A DNA stretch of 35,127 nt, taken from an uncultured Bacteriovoracaceae bacterium. Its GTDB lineage: Bacteria > Bdellovibrionota > Bacteriovoracia > Bacteriovoracales > Bacteriovoracaceae. Made by a program: the position numbers and the translations under genes. A model generated the notes under the pieces. The model had not been told where the DNA came from and ran no database searches. It saw only the letters and a list, made by a program, of their open reading frames with translations. Within the stretch, counting starts at the first letter, position 1. Each line of letters opens with the position of its first letter. Of this stretch, positions 1-6,811 are shown in pieces. The stretch lies in contig CALHLC010000063.1 of NCBI GenBank assembly GCA_938034385.1, positions 1 through 35,127 on the forward strand, written 5' to 3'.

Positions 1-75
1 TAAGGATTCAATACCTCTTAAAATCTTAATAATTTGTTCTGGTTTAAAGTTTTTTCTTCCCATTTTCTTCTCCAT
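1..75 (-). CDS. IS3-type transposase OrfA, N-terminal 25 residues (partial)
   Basis: The minus-strand reading frame starts at ATG 75 (a second ATG lies at 63) and stays open to the window edge. The visible peptide begins MEKKMGRKNFKPEQIIKIL and ends RGIESL. The pattern K-x-F-x-x-E-Q-I-I-x-x-L is the classic first helix of IS3-family OrfA helix-turn-helix proteins, which bind the IS ends. The rest of OrfA and all of OrfB (the DDE catalytic part) would lie left of the window. The family call rests on this short motif only. Confidence 0.6.
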   Translation of the reverse strand, partial: MEKKMGRKNFKPEQIIKILRGIESL

Positions 76-126
76 TTGTTGCGTCCAGATAACGCAATGC
101 TTACGACATAACGACTGGACTAGTCA
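1..126 (-). mobile_element. End of an IS3-family-like insertion sequence (runs off left edge)
   Basis: Only the 5' end of the element is visible, reading leftwards on the minus strand. It consists of the transposase OrfA start (ATG at 75) plus about 50 bp of leader. A terminal TG-type end probably lies near 126, where the minus strand reads TGACTAGTCC. The exact tip cannot be fixed because the other end is outside the window and no target duplication can be checked. The sequence to its right is a truncated membrane-protein gene, which fits insertion into that gene. Confidence 0.55.
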
Positions 127-562
127 ATGGGGGAAGGTCAAATGCTCCTTTAAAGACGGGGTATGTTTGATAAACCATCTCTAAGGAGATCCAAGGGTTT
201 TCTCCAAGACTAAAAAAGCTTATGTTTAATCTTTGGGCAAGATAGCTATAATTTCCAAAGTCAGCATAATAAAGACCAATAATTCCTATACCGAATAAAA
301 ACTGTGTAACTATAAGAATACATTGAGTCAGGCGGTTCTTGGGGAGAAAGCTCAGAACAAAAAGTATACCCCCTATAAGAGCACTAACTCTTAAATCAAA
401 TTTAAATCCTAGATAAAGACTTTTTAGAATGTAATTTGTTGGGAGGGAATTAGGAGAGAATAAAAAATAAAAACTCATTCTGAAGAACAATAAAATACTT
501 AGAAATAGCAAGATAGACTTAAATATTAAATTAAACTTTGAAAACTTACTTGTTTGAGTCAT
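101..562 (-). pseudogene. Truncated LTA-synthase/sulfatase-like membrane protein (N-terminal fragment)
   Basis: An open frame of 153 codons from ATG 562 encodes a strongly hydrophobic segment with about four predicted membrane helices (residues ~10-35, 40-52, 60-75, 80-100). The loop YADFGNYSYLAQRLN that follows resembles the tail of the membrane domain in LtaS/OpgB-like sulfatases. Those enzymes are 500-700 residues, with an extracellular metal-dependent sulfatase domain that is absent here. The frame runs into the IS end near 126 and stops at 101, so the last ~8 residues are IS-derived. I infer insertional inactivation. The family assignment is moderate, because the catalytic domain cannot be seen. 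Confidence 0.55.
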
Positions 563-662
563 AAATCATGGCAATGGTACTTAATAATATTAGAATCTCA
601 TCTTAGTTGAACAGATGAATATTTAACAAGGAATATTTACTAAGTGAGATGCTTAAGATTGA

Positions 663-699
663 ACCTCTGGGTAAATAATATACATTTCCTCCCAGAGGT
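663..699. repeat. 9-bp perfect inverted repeat (hairpin) between two minus-strand genes
   Basis: Arms ACCTCTGGG (663-671) and CCCAGAGGT (691-699) enclose a 19-nt AT-rich loop. The hairpin sits just downstream of the stop codon (715) of the following minus-strand gene. It lacks a T-run on the minus strand, so it may be a weak transcript end or an RNA-stabilising hairpin rather than a canonical intrinsic terminator. On the plus strand it is followed by a short T-run (711-716). Confidence 0.45.
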
Positions 700-714
700 G
701 ATGTTAGTTCTTTT

Positions 715-1662
715 TTACTTTATGAGGAAATCCCACCAACTTTCGTTCACTTCAACATTATATGAATATTCAGGATAGCTCAGATTATCTAAGTCTACTT
801 CAGAAAAGCTTTCTTGAATTGTTTTCCATGAAGCTCCCCAGTCATATTCTCTCCAATTTTGTGGTTCATACCTAATAGAATACTTGAGCTGTACTTTAGC
901 AGTTTTAACTGGATATCCTCTTTTAGCACAAAATAGAGTTTCTAATTGTGGAGTCTGAAATGAACTGAGCTTTATATTATTGCTGATATTTGAAAATAGA
1001 TTTCCTAAGCTTTTTTCTTCATTAGTATCATAGAACTCATTTCCCCCTTCAACTTCAAGAGAAAGAAAATACCTAAGTTCATCTGCCTTATCATAATTTT
1101 TTAAAATATCTCCTCTGGCATCTGATCCATCGGTATTTAAAAATTGAACATCTTTTTTGGTAATATGAAAAATGCTTATCTCTTCTATTGCTTCCTGAAA
1201 ACGATTGAAGCTATTACGAAGTTCGCTTTTAGTGAGAAAGTTAAACGTGCTGTTTAAGTCTGCTACTTTAGTATCATCATTACGGTAATAATGATTAATA
1301 AAATCAATATGACTTGATTTCCCAGTCAAATGATCAATAGCAATTAAAGCAATTTGAAAATGTTGAAGTTTCATGAACTTCTTACGTTGAAACTTCATCT
1401 TCATGTTATCAAACGAGATCTTTGTTATTGAGTTTTTTATCAATGTCTTTTTAGATTTAATTTGATTTGTGCCGCAACTTTCTGAGCTGTCACTCATGGG
1501 TCTAGAAGTAGAACAACTAACTGAGATGATGAATTCAACATTTTCTAAGTCTTTCTGAGAGTGAGTTTTTACATTACTTTCCATCGCCGGAAATGATAAA
1601 GTAAATGCGTTTGCCATAGATGTAGTGATGAGTGAGAAAAGTAAATAATTAAGTATTTTCAT
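715..1662 (-). CDS. Secreted protein of unknown function (315 aa)
   Basis: I do not recognise the family. The start is ATG 1662, preceded by a GGAGG Shine-Dalgarno eight bases upstream; a TTG 15 nt further up would delete that spacing. Residues 1-20 (MKILNYLLFSLITTSMANA) are a textbook Sec signal peptide with an ANA-type cleavage site, so the mature protein is periplasmic or exported. The mature part is polar and lysine/serine-rich, with a few scattered cysteines (near SVSCSTS and ESCG, and one in TLFCAKRG). It has no membrane segments. The C-terminal ~60 residues are rich in Tyr/Trp (NWREYDWG, SYNVEVNESWWDF), suggesting a beta-rich domain. It is a single-gene transcript with no informative neighbour. 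Confidence 0.7.
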   Translation of the reverse strand: MKILNYLLFSLITTSMANAFTLSFPAMESNVKTHSQKDLENVEFIISVSCSTSRPMSDSSESCGTNQIKSKKTLIKNSITKISFDNMKMKFQRKKFMKLQHFQIALIAIDHLTGKSSHIDFINHYYRNDDTKVADLNSTFNFLTKSELRNSFNRFQEAIEEISIFHITKKDVQFLNTDGSDARGDILKNYDKADELRYFLSLEVEGGNEFYDTNEEKSLGNLFSNISNNIKLSSFQTPQLETLFCAKRGYPVKTAKVQLKYSIRYEPQNWREYDWGASWKTIQESFSEVDLDNLSYPEYSYNVEVNESWWDFLIK

Positions 1663-1773
1663 AAATTTATCCTCCAAAGTGAGAATAATCTAACATCAGC
1701 TCTAATGCGATGCCTTATCATTTGTTAACCTGTATATAGAATATATAAGCCTTAATTAAAGTGAATTGAAACG

Positions 1774-2811
1774 CTAATTCGAAGGGCTTTGAGCTTCATC
1801 TCTACCTAAAATATTTCCGCAATGAGGGTGAGACAAAACCCATTTTCGATAGTCTGATAATTTAGAAGTAATTATCTTATCGTTTTCTTCCTTGGAGACG
1901 TGTTCCCCCCAAGCCTGAATGACTAGAGCATCTATTTTGAAGGTTTTAACATTTGGTGCAGCTTTAAGAAAGAAGCGTATTTTAGGATCGAGTTTCTTGT
2001 CTTGAAAGTCCTCGTAAACATAGGACTGTACTGCATTCGTTGAGATGTTTTCAGAAGAGAGTAATAAAATCGCAATATTCATATCAATACAATTATTTTC
2101 AAAGTCAAAGCTATTAATTAAGTTATTTGACCATTTATGCGGCATGAATTGTATTTTTAACTTGCTCATAATTGGCATAGTTATTTTACGACAATGGGGA
2201 TTATTATGTAGGAGTTCACCCCATAATGACCAATTATTAATATGGCATTGGACATTACCAAAAGCTTGTTTTGTTTCCTCATCAAAAAATCCAGTAATAG
2301 TATTGGATTCCCTAATATCTCTATGTATATCTAGAAAAGGTGTGCCTTGAGGGAGCAATATTTCAATAAGCAAGCCTCCCATAAGTTCTTCTTTAGTGTA
2401 AGTATTTAGGCTATAATTATGTGCTGCTCTAGTCCCAAGAGCAAACTTTGAACTAGAGAATGGATCAAAGGTTGTATAAAGACCTGGGCCCATAGCTGCA
2501 TATCCTTCAAAGTCTACAATCTCTTCTCCCCAGAAATGATCTGTGGTCCACTTTATATATTCTTGTACTAATTGCTTATTTTTTTTTCTATGTTTTGAAT
2601 TTTCTTTTATGCCAGAACCTTCTTTTGTTCGCCAGTGATAAACGTACATGTCTTTATTTAATTTTTTATAAAGTTGATTTCTAATTAATGTTTGTTCGAA
2701 TAGACTTTGAGCGATTTTCAAATCGTCATTTGATGAAAGTTTTCGAAAACTTTGGGAACTAGAACAAGAATTATAGATAATTGAAAAAAATATAATGTAA
2801 AAAAAATTCAT
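1774..2811 (-). CDS. Lipoprotein of unknown function, possible ADP-ribosyltransferase-like fold
   Basis: The start chosen is ATG 2811, because it puts a clean lipoprotein signal at the N-terminus: MNFFYIIFFSIIYNSC, with lipobox YNSC and Cys16. A GTG at 2862 would prepend another hydrophobic stretch and has no visible ribosome site. The mature protein is about 330 residues. A segment around YVYHWRTKEG is followed ~60 residues later by YAAMGPGLYTTFDPFSSSKFA. The H...GLYT spacing is reminiscent of ADP-ribosyltransferase/RES-type folds, where a His and a Tyr bind NAD, but no confident catalytic Glu can be placed. Treat it as an unknown envelope lipoprotein with a weak fold hint. Confidence 0.6.
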   Translation of the reverse strand: MNFFYIIFFSIIYNSCSSSQSFRKLSSNDDLKIAQSLFEQTLIRNQLYKKLNKDMYVYHWRTKEGSGIKENSKHRKKNKQLVQEYIKWTTDHFWGEEIVDFEGYAAMGPGLYTTFDPFSSSKFALGTRAAHNYSLNTYTKEELMGGLLIEILLPQGTPFLDIHRDIRESNTITGFFDEETKQAFGNVQCHINNWSLWGELLHNNPHCRKITMPIMSKLKIQFMPHKWSNNLINSFDFENNCIDMNIAILLLSSENISTNAVQSYVYEDFQDKKLDPKIRFFLKAAPNVKTFKIDALVIQAWGEHVSKEENDKIITSKLSDYRKWVLSHPHCGNILGRDEAQSPSN

Positions 2812-2875
2812 AATTAATAGTATGACTGTTTTTATTAGTGTACAAGGCAAGAGAGGGTGCACTTAATTTAAACTT

Positions 2876-2912
2876 AAAAAAAAGAAACCATCATTCGATG
2901 GCTTCTCTTTTT
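2876..2912 (-). terminator. Intrinsic terminator (likely bidirectional)
   Basis: The stem AGAA-x-CCATC / GATGG-x-TTCT has a 4-nt loop (2893-2896) and is followed on the minus strand by eight T residues (complement of 2876-2883). It lies 33 bp beyond the stop codon of the 115-aa minus-strand gene. The plus-strand side also has a short T-run. Confidence 0.8.
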
Positions 2913-2944
2913 ATTGAAAAATGTATAATTTCCTTAGTAAGTAA

Positions 2945-3292
2945 TTATTGTATTTCAACAATATCGTTACAGCCACGCATTCTTCCTGATTGACCTTGAT
3001 ATTTTTTTACTTCACCTTCACTATCTTCAACAGTTACTACAATTGATCTATTAACACCTTCTAGACTGATTCTATGAGTTGTTTCACCTTGGCTATCTCC
3101 GATAGTGTAAGAATAAAAATCTCTTCCACGAAGATCTTCAGAGAACATAAAGTGTGTGTCAGTAGACTTTTTATAAAGTGAAAAAGCTGTAAGAACTTTA
3201 TCATCGTTAAGTTCTATTTCTTGTCCTCCAGGACAAGAAAATGCGATTGTGCTTAAAAAAAGTAGTGTAGAAATAGCAATGTTTTTCATCAT
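2945..3292 (-). CDS. Small secreted protein of unknown function (115 aa)
   Basis: The ATG-ATG start (3292/3289) follows AAAGGA. Residues 1-19 form a signal peptide (MMKNIAISTLLFLSTIAFS) ending right before Cys20-Pro-Gly-Gly. The FSC could be a lipobox, although the -3 to -1 residues (A-F-S) are not ideal. The mature domain of ~95 residues is predicted all-beta, with alternating strands (THFMFSEDL, YSYTIGDS, THRISLEG, SIVVTVED). A second Cys near the C-terminus (MRGCNDIVEI) could form a disulphide with Cys20. No family is recognised. It is monocistronic, with its own terminator downstream at 2876-2912. Confidence 0.65.
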   Translation of the reverse strand: MMKNIAISTLLFLSTIAFSCPGGQEIELNDDKVLTAFSLYKKSTDTHFMFSEDLRGRDFYSYTIGDSQGETTHRISLEGVNRSIVVTVEDSEGEVKKYQGQSGRMRGCNDIVEIQ

Positions 3293-3464
3293 TTTTCCTT
3301 TGTTATAATTAGTTTTTTAGCTTTTATGCTCTCGTTTTTTGTGCACCGTAGCATAAGAGTGCATTTTTTCCAATGCTGCTTGTAAAATATTCATGATCTA
3401 TGATTTAGAAACTACTGATATAGAATTAAGAGTAACGGACTAGGGAGAGGTTATTTATTAGGAA

Positions 3465-3511
3465 AATGGCACACCGGACAGGATTCGAACCTGTGACCTA
3501 CCGCTTAGAAG
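3465..3511. repeat. Attachment-site direct repeat distal to the tRNA (att core, left end)
   Basis: This is a 47-bp perfect copy of 11357-11403. It corresponds to the anticodon loop, 3' half of the anticodon stem, variable loop, T-arm, acceptor 3' strand and CCA of tRNA-Arg(TCT), minus strand. The identity begins at AATGGCACACCGG and ends at CGCTTAGAAG, and bases diverge abruptly on both sides. Outward (leftwards) from here is resident chromosome. Confidence 0.9.
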
Positions 3512-3543
3512 ACAGCTTCCCTATCCATTTGTACCCCATTGAT
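3512..3543 (-). pseudogene. Decayed 5' half of a tRNA-Arg joined to the att core
   Basis: Just inside the left repeat the minus strand still aligns with the 5' half of the intact tRNA. The D-loop run TGGATAG is kept at the same distance from the anticodon. The anticodon-stem 5' strand GCTGT differs from ACCGC by three transitions plus one change, and it still pairs with GCGGT through G-U wobbles. The D-stem no longer pairs and the acceptor 5' strand is not recognisable. So the mobile form's attP seems to have carried a whole, now degenerating, tRNA-like gene rather than only a 3' fragment. It is not a functional tRNA. Confidence 0.5.
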
Positions 3544-3615
3544 TGCAGATTTTGAAGTTAAATTGAAGAAAAACTCATCCTTGAGCTTGATTTCATCCTT
3601 CCGTGAGCTTTCTTA

Positions 3616-4332
3616 TTATTTTTTTGAGATTGTAAATGTTCGAGTTGAGCTACAGACACTGAGTTCCATTTGAGTGGGAGCATGTCTGCCATCAGTTTTA
3701 ACTTTTATGATGCTATTATTTTTATCTTTATTGATTGTGATGATTGAATCAGCAGCAGCTTCAAATCCAATTGAGCCAATTGCTTTGTCAGATGATTTAT
3801 TTGCGTGCGTAATGAAAACAATCGAGCACTGTGTCTCTCTGATTACCTCGGATATAGGTTCAAATAGAGCGTAAGAACTATTGTAAGAATCGAGATCTTC
3901 TATGTTGAGAAGGTTAACCATTGGGTCAATAACAATGCATTCTAGGCTGTATTTTGTGACTATGTGTTTTAGAAATTGCGCAGCTTCTTGTGGTGAAAGT
4001 GAACCCTTGAAGCTCTCTATAAAGAAATTATCTAAAGTTTCCACTTTCTTGTTCTGAAGTATTTGAAAAATATGGCTTTGCACTTCTGCTGGGTCTTCTT
4101 CTCCAATGATGTAGGCGGTATTCCTTCTCTTAATTTTTTTGCCGTTGAAATCAATACCTATGGACATAGAAATACAAATATCCCTAAGCAATGTACTTTT
4201 GTAGGATTTGGGTTTTGCTACAGCCAGTACAAGCTTGCTAGAATGAAGTAATCCAGTAAATAGTTCTTCCGATTTTGGAAACTCTTTGTTTAAGAATTCA
4301 TCTAATGTGTTTAATTTAAAATCTCGACTCAT
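3616..4332 (-). CDS. RepA/AAA_25-type ATPase (replication helicase-like)
   Basis: This 238-aa P-loop ATPase of the RecA/RepA/DnaB fold resembles plasmid RepA hexameric helicases and AAA_25 proteins. Motifs in order: a Walker A at residues 39-47 reading AKPKSYKST; a Walker B, CIVIDP, with Asp136; ITHANK at 174-179 (the family's His sensor); and GSIGFEAAADSI at 186-197, the conserved block before the last strand. Walker A is odd: the glycine before the catalytic Lys45 is Tyr44 (family pattern PKxGKS). The start is ATG 4332 with AGGAGG seven bases upstream. It is transcribed divergently from the polymerase-like gene across a 190-bp region with an inverted repeat, so the two probably form the element's replication module. 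Confidence 0.75.
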   Translation of the reverse strand: MSRDFKLNTLDEFLNKEFPKSEELFTGLLHSSKLVLAVAKPKSYKSTLLRDICISMSIGIDFNGKKIKRRNTAYIIGEEDPAEVQSHIFQILQNKKVETLDNFFIESFKGSLSPQEAAQFLKHIVTKYSLECIVIDPMVNLLNIEDLDSYNSSYALFEPISEVIRETQCSIVFITHANKSSDKAIGSIGFEAAADSIITINKDKNNSIIKVKTDGRHAPTQMELSVCSSTRTFTISKK

Positions 4333-4355
4333 CTTATACCTCCTGGGTGATAAGG

Positions 4356-4495
4356 GTTATGCAATAAGAGAAGTTCTTAATGCTTTAATGAATCATATTT
4401 ATTGTTTGTGCTCCCTTATTATTAAATGAATAAAAACGAATGCTTAGCGCCACTAAAGGTACTTAGAATTAAAAATAAATAGGATATTGCATAAC
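4356..4495. promoter_or_regulatory. Divergent promoter region with 11-bp inverted repeats; candidate operator or origin
   Basis: GTTATGCAATA at 4356-4366 is repeated as its exact reverse complement at 4485-4495. Each copy lies about 25 bp upstream of the start codon of one of the divergent replication genes (ATG 4332 and ATG 4523), and the AT-rich stretch between them holds both promoters. The symmetry suggests one DNA-binding protein that controls both genes, or initiator binding at an origin. No other exact copy was noticed in the element. Confidence 0.55.
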
Positions 4496-4522
4496 GCTCT
4501 TTTGTTGACTGGGAGGTTTTCT

Positions 4523-6052
4523 ATGAGCATGAATGTAAAATCTGAAAAATTAATTGAATTTCTGAAAAAGCGGAGCTACCGACCAAGAAAAGGCAACCTT
4601 GAGAAAATGAAATCAGAGCCTTGGTTTAAGAATGTCGTTAATGGAGTTTATGGAGAACTTTCTCCCAAAAGCCACAAAGAAAAAGCAGGAGCAATTCTTG
4701 AGTCACTCATTTCACATGTTTTAATGGCGGAGCAATCACAATGTCAGCTAATTTCACTTCGAACTTCATGTAATACAAGAGATAAGAGTGGTGAGAATGT
4801 TGAAGAGAGCGACTTTCTTCAAGTTTACTATTTCATCGAGCTTAAAGACTCGGATGGTAACAAGAGAAGTATTGGTAAAGACGGAATAAGAAGGCAAATA
4901 AAATTTTTAACAGAGAAGGGAGTTCTTCAAAAATACTACAAGCCTATCGTTGGGAAAATTTCACAGCGATATACTTTTGATATTTCATACTTTGAGCAAT
5001 TCATTTCCAAAGAACTTTTTGGAGAATATCAACTCTGGCGATGCAAAACTGTTGTAAATAGTAGAAGTGGTATTGTTTTTAAAATTAAGTCAGACTCTTC
5101 AGAATACCATAAGCTAGTTCATAGTAAATCTGAGGTTAAAACGAAATATAAAAAGAAGGGGAGAGGGAAAGTTGTTGATTACCACTACTTCTACTTAGAT
5201 TATAATAGTGTCAGAAATAGAGATGCGCTGATCAGAAATCTTAGTTTTTTAAATGACTATAATGGCTTTGTGGCTAAAAATGAGATCTATCTAAATGGGA
5301 AGCTTGTCTGCGGTTTAAAACTATGGAGGCAATTCTCAGATTCAGAATGTAAAGCATACGGAAGGTTTCATCATGGACTTCAAAATCTACCATCATCTTC
5401 GGTTTCTGTTGAGCCTCAGGAGTTACCAGTTAGCCACAGAAACCTTTTTTACCCAGGTCGAGAGTTAATCGAAATAAACGGAGAAGTTTGCGTAGAACTT
5501 GATTTTGGAGCAATGGTGCCTACCTTGTTATCATTGGAGCTTGGTTATGAACCAAGGAGTGCTGATGATATTTATTCAATTACTGGCGAGTACTCGTGTT
5601 TAAATTATTACTCAGGAGAATCGCTTGAAGAGAAGGTAAAAAATCGACGAAAATTCATTAAAACTTCTTTTAACATGCTTATAAATATTACGAATAAAAA
5701 TATTCAATGCATGACAATCGCTGTGATGAGCGAGTGCCGAAGTTATCTTGCTGAAGAAAATTACAAGAAGACTGAAAAGGTAGGGAGATCAGTAATTGAG
5801 CAAGTCATAGCTCAAAACCCACAAATCTCAGAATACAAAAATATGCTAAAAGATAAGCCATGCCTGTTTAAAGCAGAGAGTGATATTTGTATGAAAGTAT
5901 TAATTAAGATGATGAAGCAAGATATCTTGGTAATTCCAATTCATGACAGTTTTATCGTTGCAAAAAAACATAAAGGTGCCTTGAGAACGGCAATGCAGGA
6001 AGCTTTTCTGGAAAGCTATCCGCACTGGACGGGACTCCCTTCAATTAAATAG
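4523..6052 (+). CDS. Polymerase-fold replicase candidate (PolA/T7 RNAP-like motifs A, B, C)
   Basis: This 509-aa protein starts at ATG 4523, with GGGAGG seven bases upstream; a TTG at 4487 lacks a ribosome site. The N-terminal ~170 residues include a winged-helix-like block (GKDGIRRQIKFLTEKGVLQ). The C-terminal half carries the order of a family-A palm. Motif A is VELDFGAMVPTLLSLELG with Asp327. A motif B-like helix, RRKFIKTSFNMLIN, has Arg376 and Lys380 (R-x3-K). Motif C is IPIHDSFIV with His474-Asp475-Ser476. HDS rather than HDE is what single-subunit RNA polymerases carry, so DNA versus RNA polymerase (or a primase role) cannot be decided. Related unnamed plasmid and prophage proteins with an HDSFIV ending are familiar. 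The pairing with a RepA-like ATPase supports replication. Confidence 0.6.
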   Translation: MSMNVKSEKLIEFLKKRSYRPRKGNLEKMKSEPWFKNVVNGVYGELSPKSHKEKAGAILESLISHVLMAEQSQCQLISLRTSCNTRDKSGENVEESDFLQVYYFIELKDSDGNKRSIGKDGIRRQIKFLTEKGVLQKYYKPIVGKISQRYTFDISYFEQFISKELFGEYQLWRCKTVVNSRSGIVFKIKSDSSEYHKLVHSKSEVKTKYKKKGRGKVVDYHYFYLDYNSVRNRDALIRNLSFLNDYNGFVAKNEIYLNGKLVCGLKLWRQFSDSECKAYGRFHHGLQNLPSSSVSVEPQELPVSHRNLFYPGRELIEINGEVCVELDFGAMVPTLLSLELGYEPRSADDIYSITGEYSCLNYYSGESLEEKVKNRRKFIKTSFNMLINITNKNIQCMTIAVMSECRSYLAEENYKKTEKVGRSVIEQVIAQNPQISEYKNMLKDKPCLFKAESDICMKVLIKMMKQDILVIPIHDSFIVAKKHKGALRTAMQEAFLESYPHWTGLPSIK

Positions 6053-6065
6053 TTAAATAGAAGTG

Positions 6066-6093
6066 TTGACATATTTCTTCACGGTAGTAATAT
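6066..6093 (+). promoter_or_regulatory. Sigma70-type promoter
   Basis: A consensus -35 TTGACA (6066-6071), a 16-bp spacer and -10 TAATAT (6088-6093) start within 20 bp of the polymerase-like gene's stop. It would drive the 121-aa secreted protein from about 6100, leaving a ~95-nt leader. It is the best promoter match seen in the element. Confidence 0.65.
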
Positions 6094-6195
6094 CTCTTAA
6101 CATCGTGGGAGTTGCTTCTTTGCATCTGAGAGGCTCAAAAATAATTGAGCGACCACTAAACTTGATTTGGGTAATTCCAACGTAAGGAGATCTCT

Positions 6196-6561
6196 ATGAA
6201 GTATAACTTCTATGTACTTGCTGCATTTTTTTATTCATTTAACTTACTTTCAGATTGCAGAGTGAATAGCTTCGACCTTGAGCGAACCAACACTTCTGAT
6301 TTGACTAGCATTAACGATAGAGTACTTTTCCAGGAATTAGAAGGTAAAGAGCTGTGCCTTGGGTTCGAAGAGTTCTCTACTTGGAGCAAAAATAGAGGCA
6401 AATTTGTCTCTTACGATTTCAATGTCAAGAAGTATAGAATAACCTTAATTGATGCTGAAGGAGTAAAGCATAAAGGCTATTGCTCCAGGAAACTAACTGA
6501 GAGAGATTGTCCTCGGAGCTGTTCGAGCTCTTGGGTTGAATATCAGTGCTCTTTCAACTAG
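6196..6561 (+). CDS. Small secreted cysteine-rich protein (121 aa), unknown
   Basis: ATG 6196 is preceded by AAGGAG at a six-base spacing. Residues 1-19 (MKYNFYVLAAFFYSFNLLS) form a signal peptide, cutting before Asp-Cys. The mature ~100 residues hold six or more cysteines (near SDCRV, ELCLG, GYCSR, RDCPRSC, YQCSF), concentrated at the C-terminus, which is typical of a disulphide-stabilised periplasmic or exported protein. No family is recognised. It lies alone behind a strong promoter inside the mobile element, so it is cargo rather than a replication gene. A function in host envelope change or competition is possible but unsupported. Confidence 0.65.
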   Translation: MKYNFYVLAAFFYSFNLLSDCRVNSFDLERTNTSDLTSINDRVLFQELEGKELCLGFEEFSTWSKNRGKFVSYDFNVKKYRITLIDAEGVKHKGYCSRKLTERDCPRSCSSSWVEYQCSFN

Positions 6562-6599
6562 AGACCTTATTCAAGTATTAAAGAAAACCTCACAGTATA

Positions 6600-6645
6600 T
6601 GATAGAGAGATACTACGCCATCAAGGCGGGGTAATCTCGATATCA
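6600..6645. repeat. Long imperfect hairpin in the 6562-6811 intergenic region
   Basis: A 20-nt arm (6600-6619, TGATAGAGAGATACTACGCC) and a 21-nt arm (6625-6645) fold around a 5-nt loop. About 17 pairs form, interrupted by one mismatch, one bulge and a 2x2 internal loop. No T-run follows, so it is not a plain terminator. The rest of the 250-bp gap shows only a 24-codon ORF (6669-6743) that I do not support as a gene. Confidence 0.4.
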
Positions 6646-6811
6646 TTATTCTTCCTTAGGGTAAGAAAATGAATCTCAATAAGAAGCAAAGACTAAAGGC
6701 TGCATTCCCCCGACGTCTGTGGATTGTAGTGATAAAGCTTTAAAGAAAAAAGCAGTAATGGATATCATTAAAAACTGGTATTTTTCCAGACCTTAAAAGG
6801 TAACCCCAGTA

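Noticed and set aside
2045-2350. Plus-strand open frame of 101 codons
   Set aside because: Lies fully opposite the lipoprotein gene, has no ribosome site and shows no recognisable protein pattern; a shadow frame.
3465-3543. Second functional tRNA-Arg
   Set aside because: The T-arm and anticodon are intact, but the D-stem does not pair and the 5' acceptor strand is missing, so it is scored as an att copy plus a remnant.
6669-6743. 24-codon open frame (MNLNKKQRLKAAFPRRL...)
   Set aside because: Too short, weak ribosome site and no similarity recognised. Could be a remnant, but it cannot be supported.
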